Positions 37,710 to 37,903 of a stretch of DNA of 37,903 bases are shown one piece after another; the stretch's first letter is position 1, and each line of letters starts with the position of its first letter. Source of the stretch: Tannerellaceae bacterium. Its GTDB lineage: Bacteria > Bacteroidota > Bacteroidia > Bacteroidales > Tannerellaceae. Under the pieces are notes generated by a model. The model did no database searches. It saw only the letters and a program-made list of their open reading frames with translations, and was not told the origin of the DNA. The DNA lies in assembly GCA_021201295.1 (NCBI GenBank), contig JAJQFE010000057.1, forward strand, positions 1 to 37,903, in the 5' to 3' direction. Made by a program: the position numbers and the translations under genes.

Positions 37710-37903
37710 AAGATTCCCGGCGTTGACTAATAAGTCCATTTTTAAATATTTCACGGAGGTGTCCCAAAAGTAAAACAAGAAAATTAAAAAGTTACGATTT
37801 CTGAGTAGTTACCCCAAAAGGGGTAACATGTGAATAACCCCGGGTTACACCCAGTCATGTTCGGAAGATTTACCATGTCGTTAAATAGCTGAATTTCAGA
37901 GTG
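37710..37903. other. Terminal region with hairpins and an IS-like end word
   Basis: No gene. TGTCCCAAAAGT near 37760, preceded by GGAGG, resembles words seen at ends of Bacteroidetes insertion sequences. Then GTTACCCC-AAAA-GGGGTAAC (37808-37827), a perfect 8-bp hairpin, and TAACCCCGGGTTA (37835-37847). An insertion sequence may begin here and run out of the window; nothing confirms it. Confidence 0.3.

Overview
The window looks like a chromosome segment of a Bacteroidales (Bacteroidota) bacterium. The evidence is a SusC/SusD pair under an ECF sigma/FecR switch, repeated Bacteroidetes-type -7 boxes (TAnnTTTG), the rplM-rpsI-rpsB-tsf gene order, and a double-glycine RiPP precursor of the Bacteroidales kind. 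I do not name a genus.

Layout. 1-700: no recognisable gene, but a 22-bp tandem repeat at the edge. 0.7-4.7 kb: a BamE/SmpA-like lipoprotein, a broken His-rich membrane protein, a broken TonB-dependent receptor and a broken small lipoprotein. 4.9-7.6 kb: a secreted esterase and a divergent glycoside-hydrolase-like lipoprotein, then tRNA-Met(CAT). 7.8-13.6 kb: core genes (START-like protein, LptF/LptG-type permease, RibBA, aspartate aminotransferase, flavin-reductase-like protein). 13.6-22.4 kb: a visibly AT-richer island carrying a grasp-with-spasm RiPP system: LuxR-type regulator (rightward) and, leftward, TonB receptor, 57-aa precursor, ATP-grasp maturase (GwsG), 67-aa unknown protein, SPASM maturase (GwsS), C39-peptidase ABC exporter and an HlyD-like adaptor. 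22.5-25.3 kb: tsf, rpsB, rpsI, rplM (leftward). 25.9-37.7 kb: a SusCD locus with ECF sigma, FecR anti-sigma, SusC, SusD and two FAD-dependent oxidoreductases.

How they work together. In the island, the precursor is probably modified by GwsG/GwsS (ester or amide crosslinks are known for ATP-grasp RiPPs), its leader cut after Gly-Gly by the C39 domain, and the product exported through the ABC/HlyD pair. The divergent promoter region carries paired ATACACAAAAGTG sites that are good candidates for the LuxR-type regulator. In the SusCD locus, sigma and anti-sigma each sit behind an identical two-part element (CTAAGGGTTTTT, then CGACTATA at exactly the same spacing), which suggests autoregulation.

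The most striking pattern at window scale is that nine accessory genes (receptors, exporter, adaptor, regulator, SusC, oxidoreductases, two small envelope proteins) carry about 20 inactivating lesions, while about 18 other genes, including all housekeeping genes and the RiPP maturases, are intact. Almost every frameshift is repaired by adding one base, often in an A/T tract of seven. This is either real recent gene decay or homopolymer under-calling; reads are needed to decide. Rebuilt lengths (for example SusC 1110 aa, exporter 732 aa) fit their families well.
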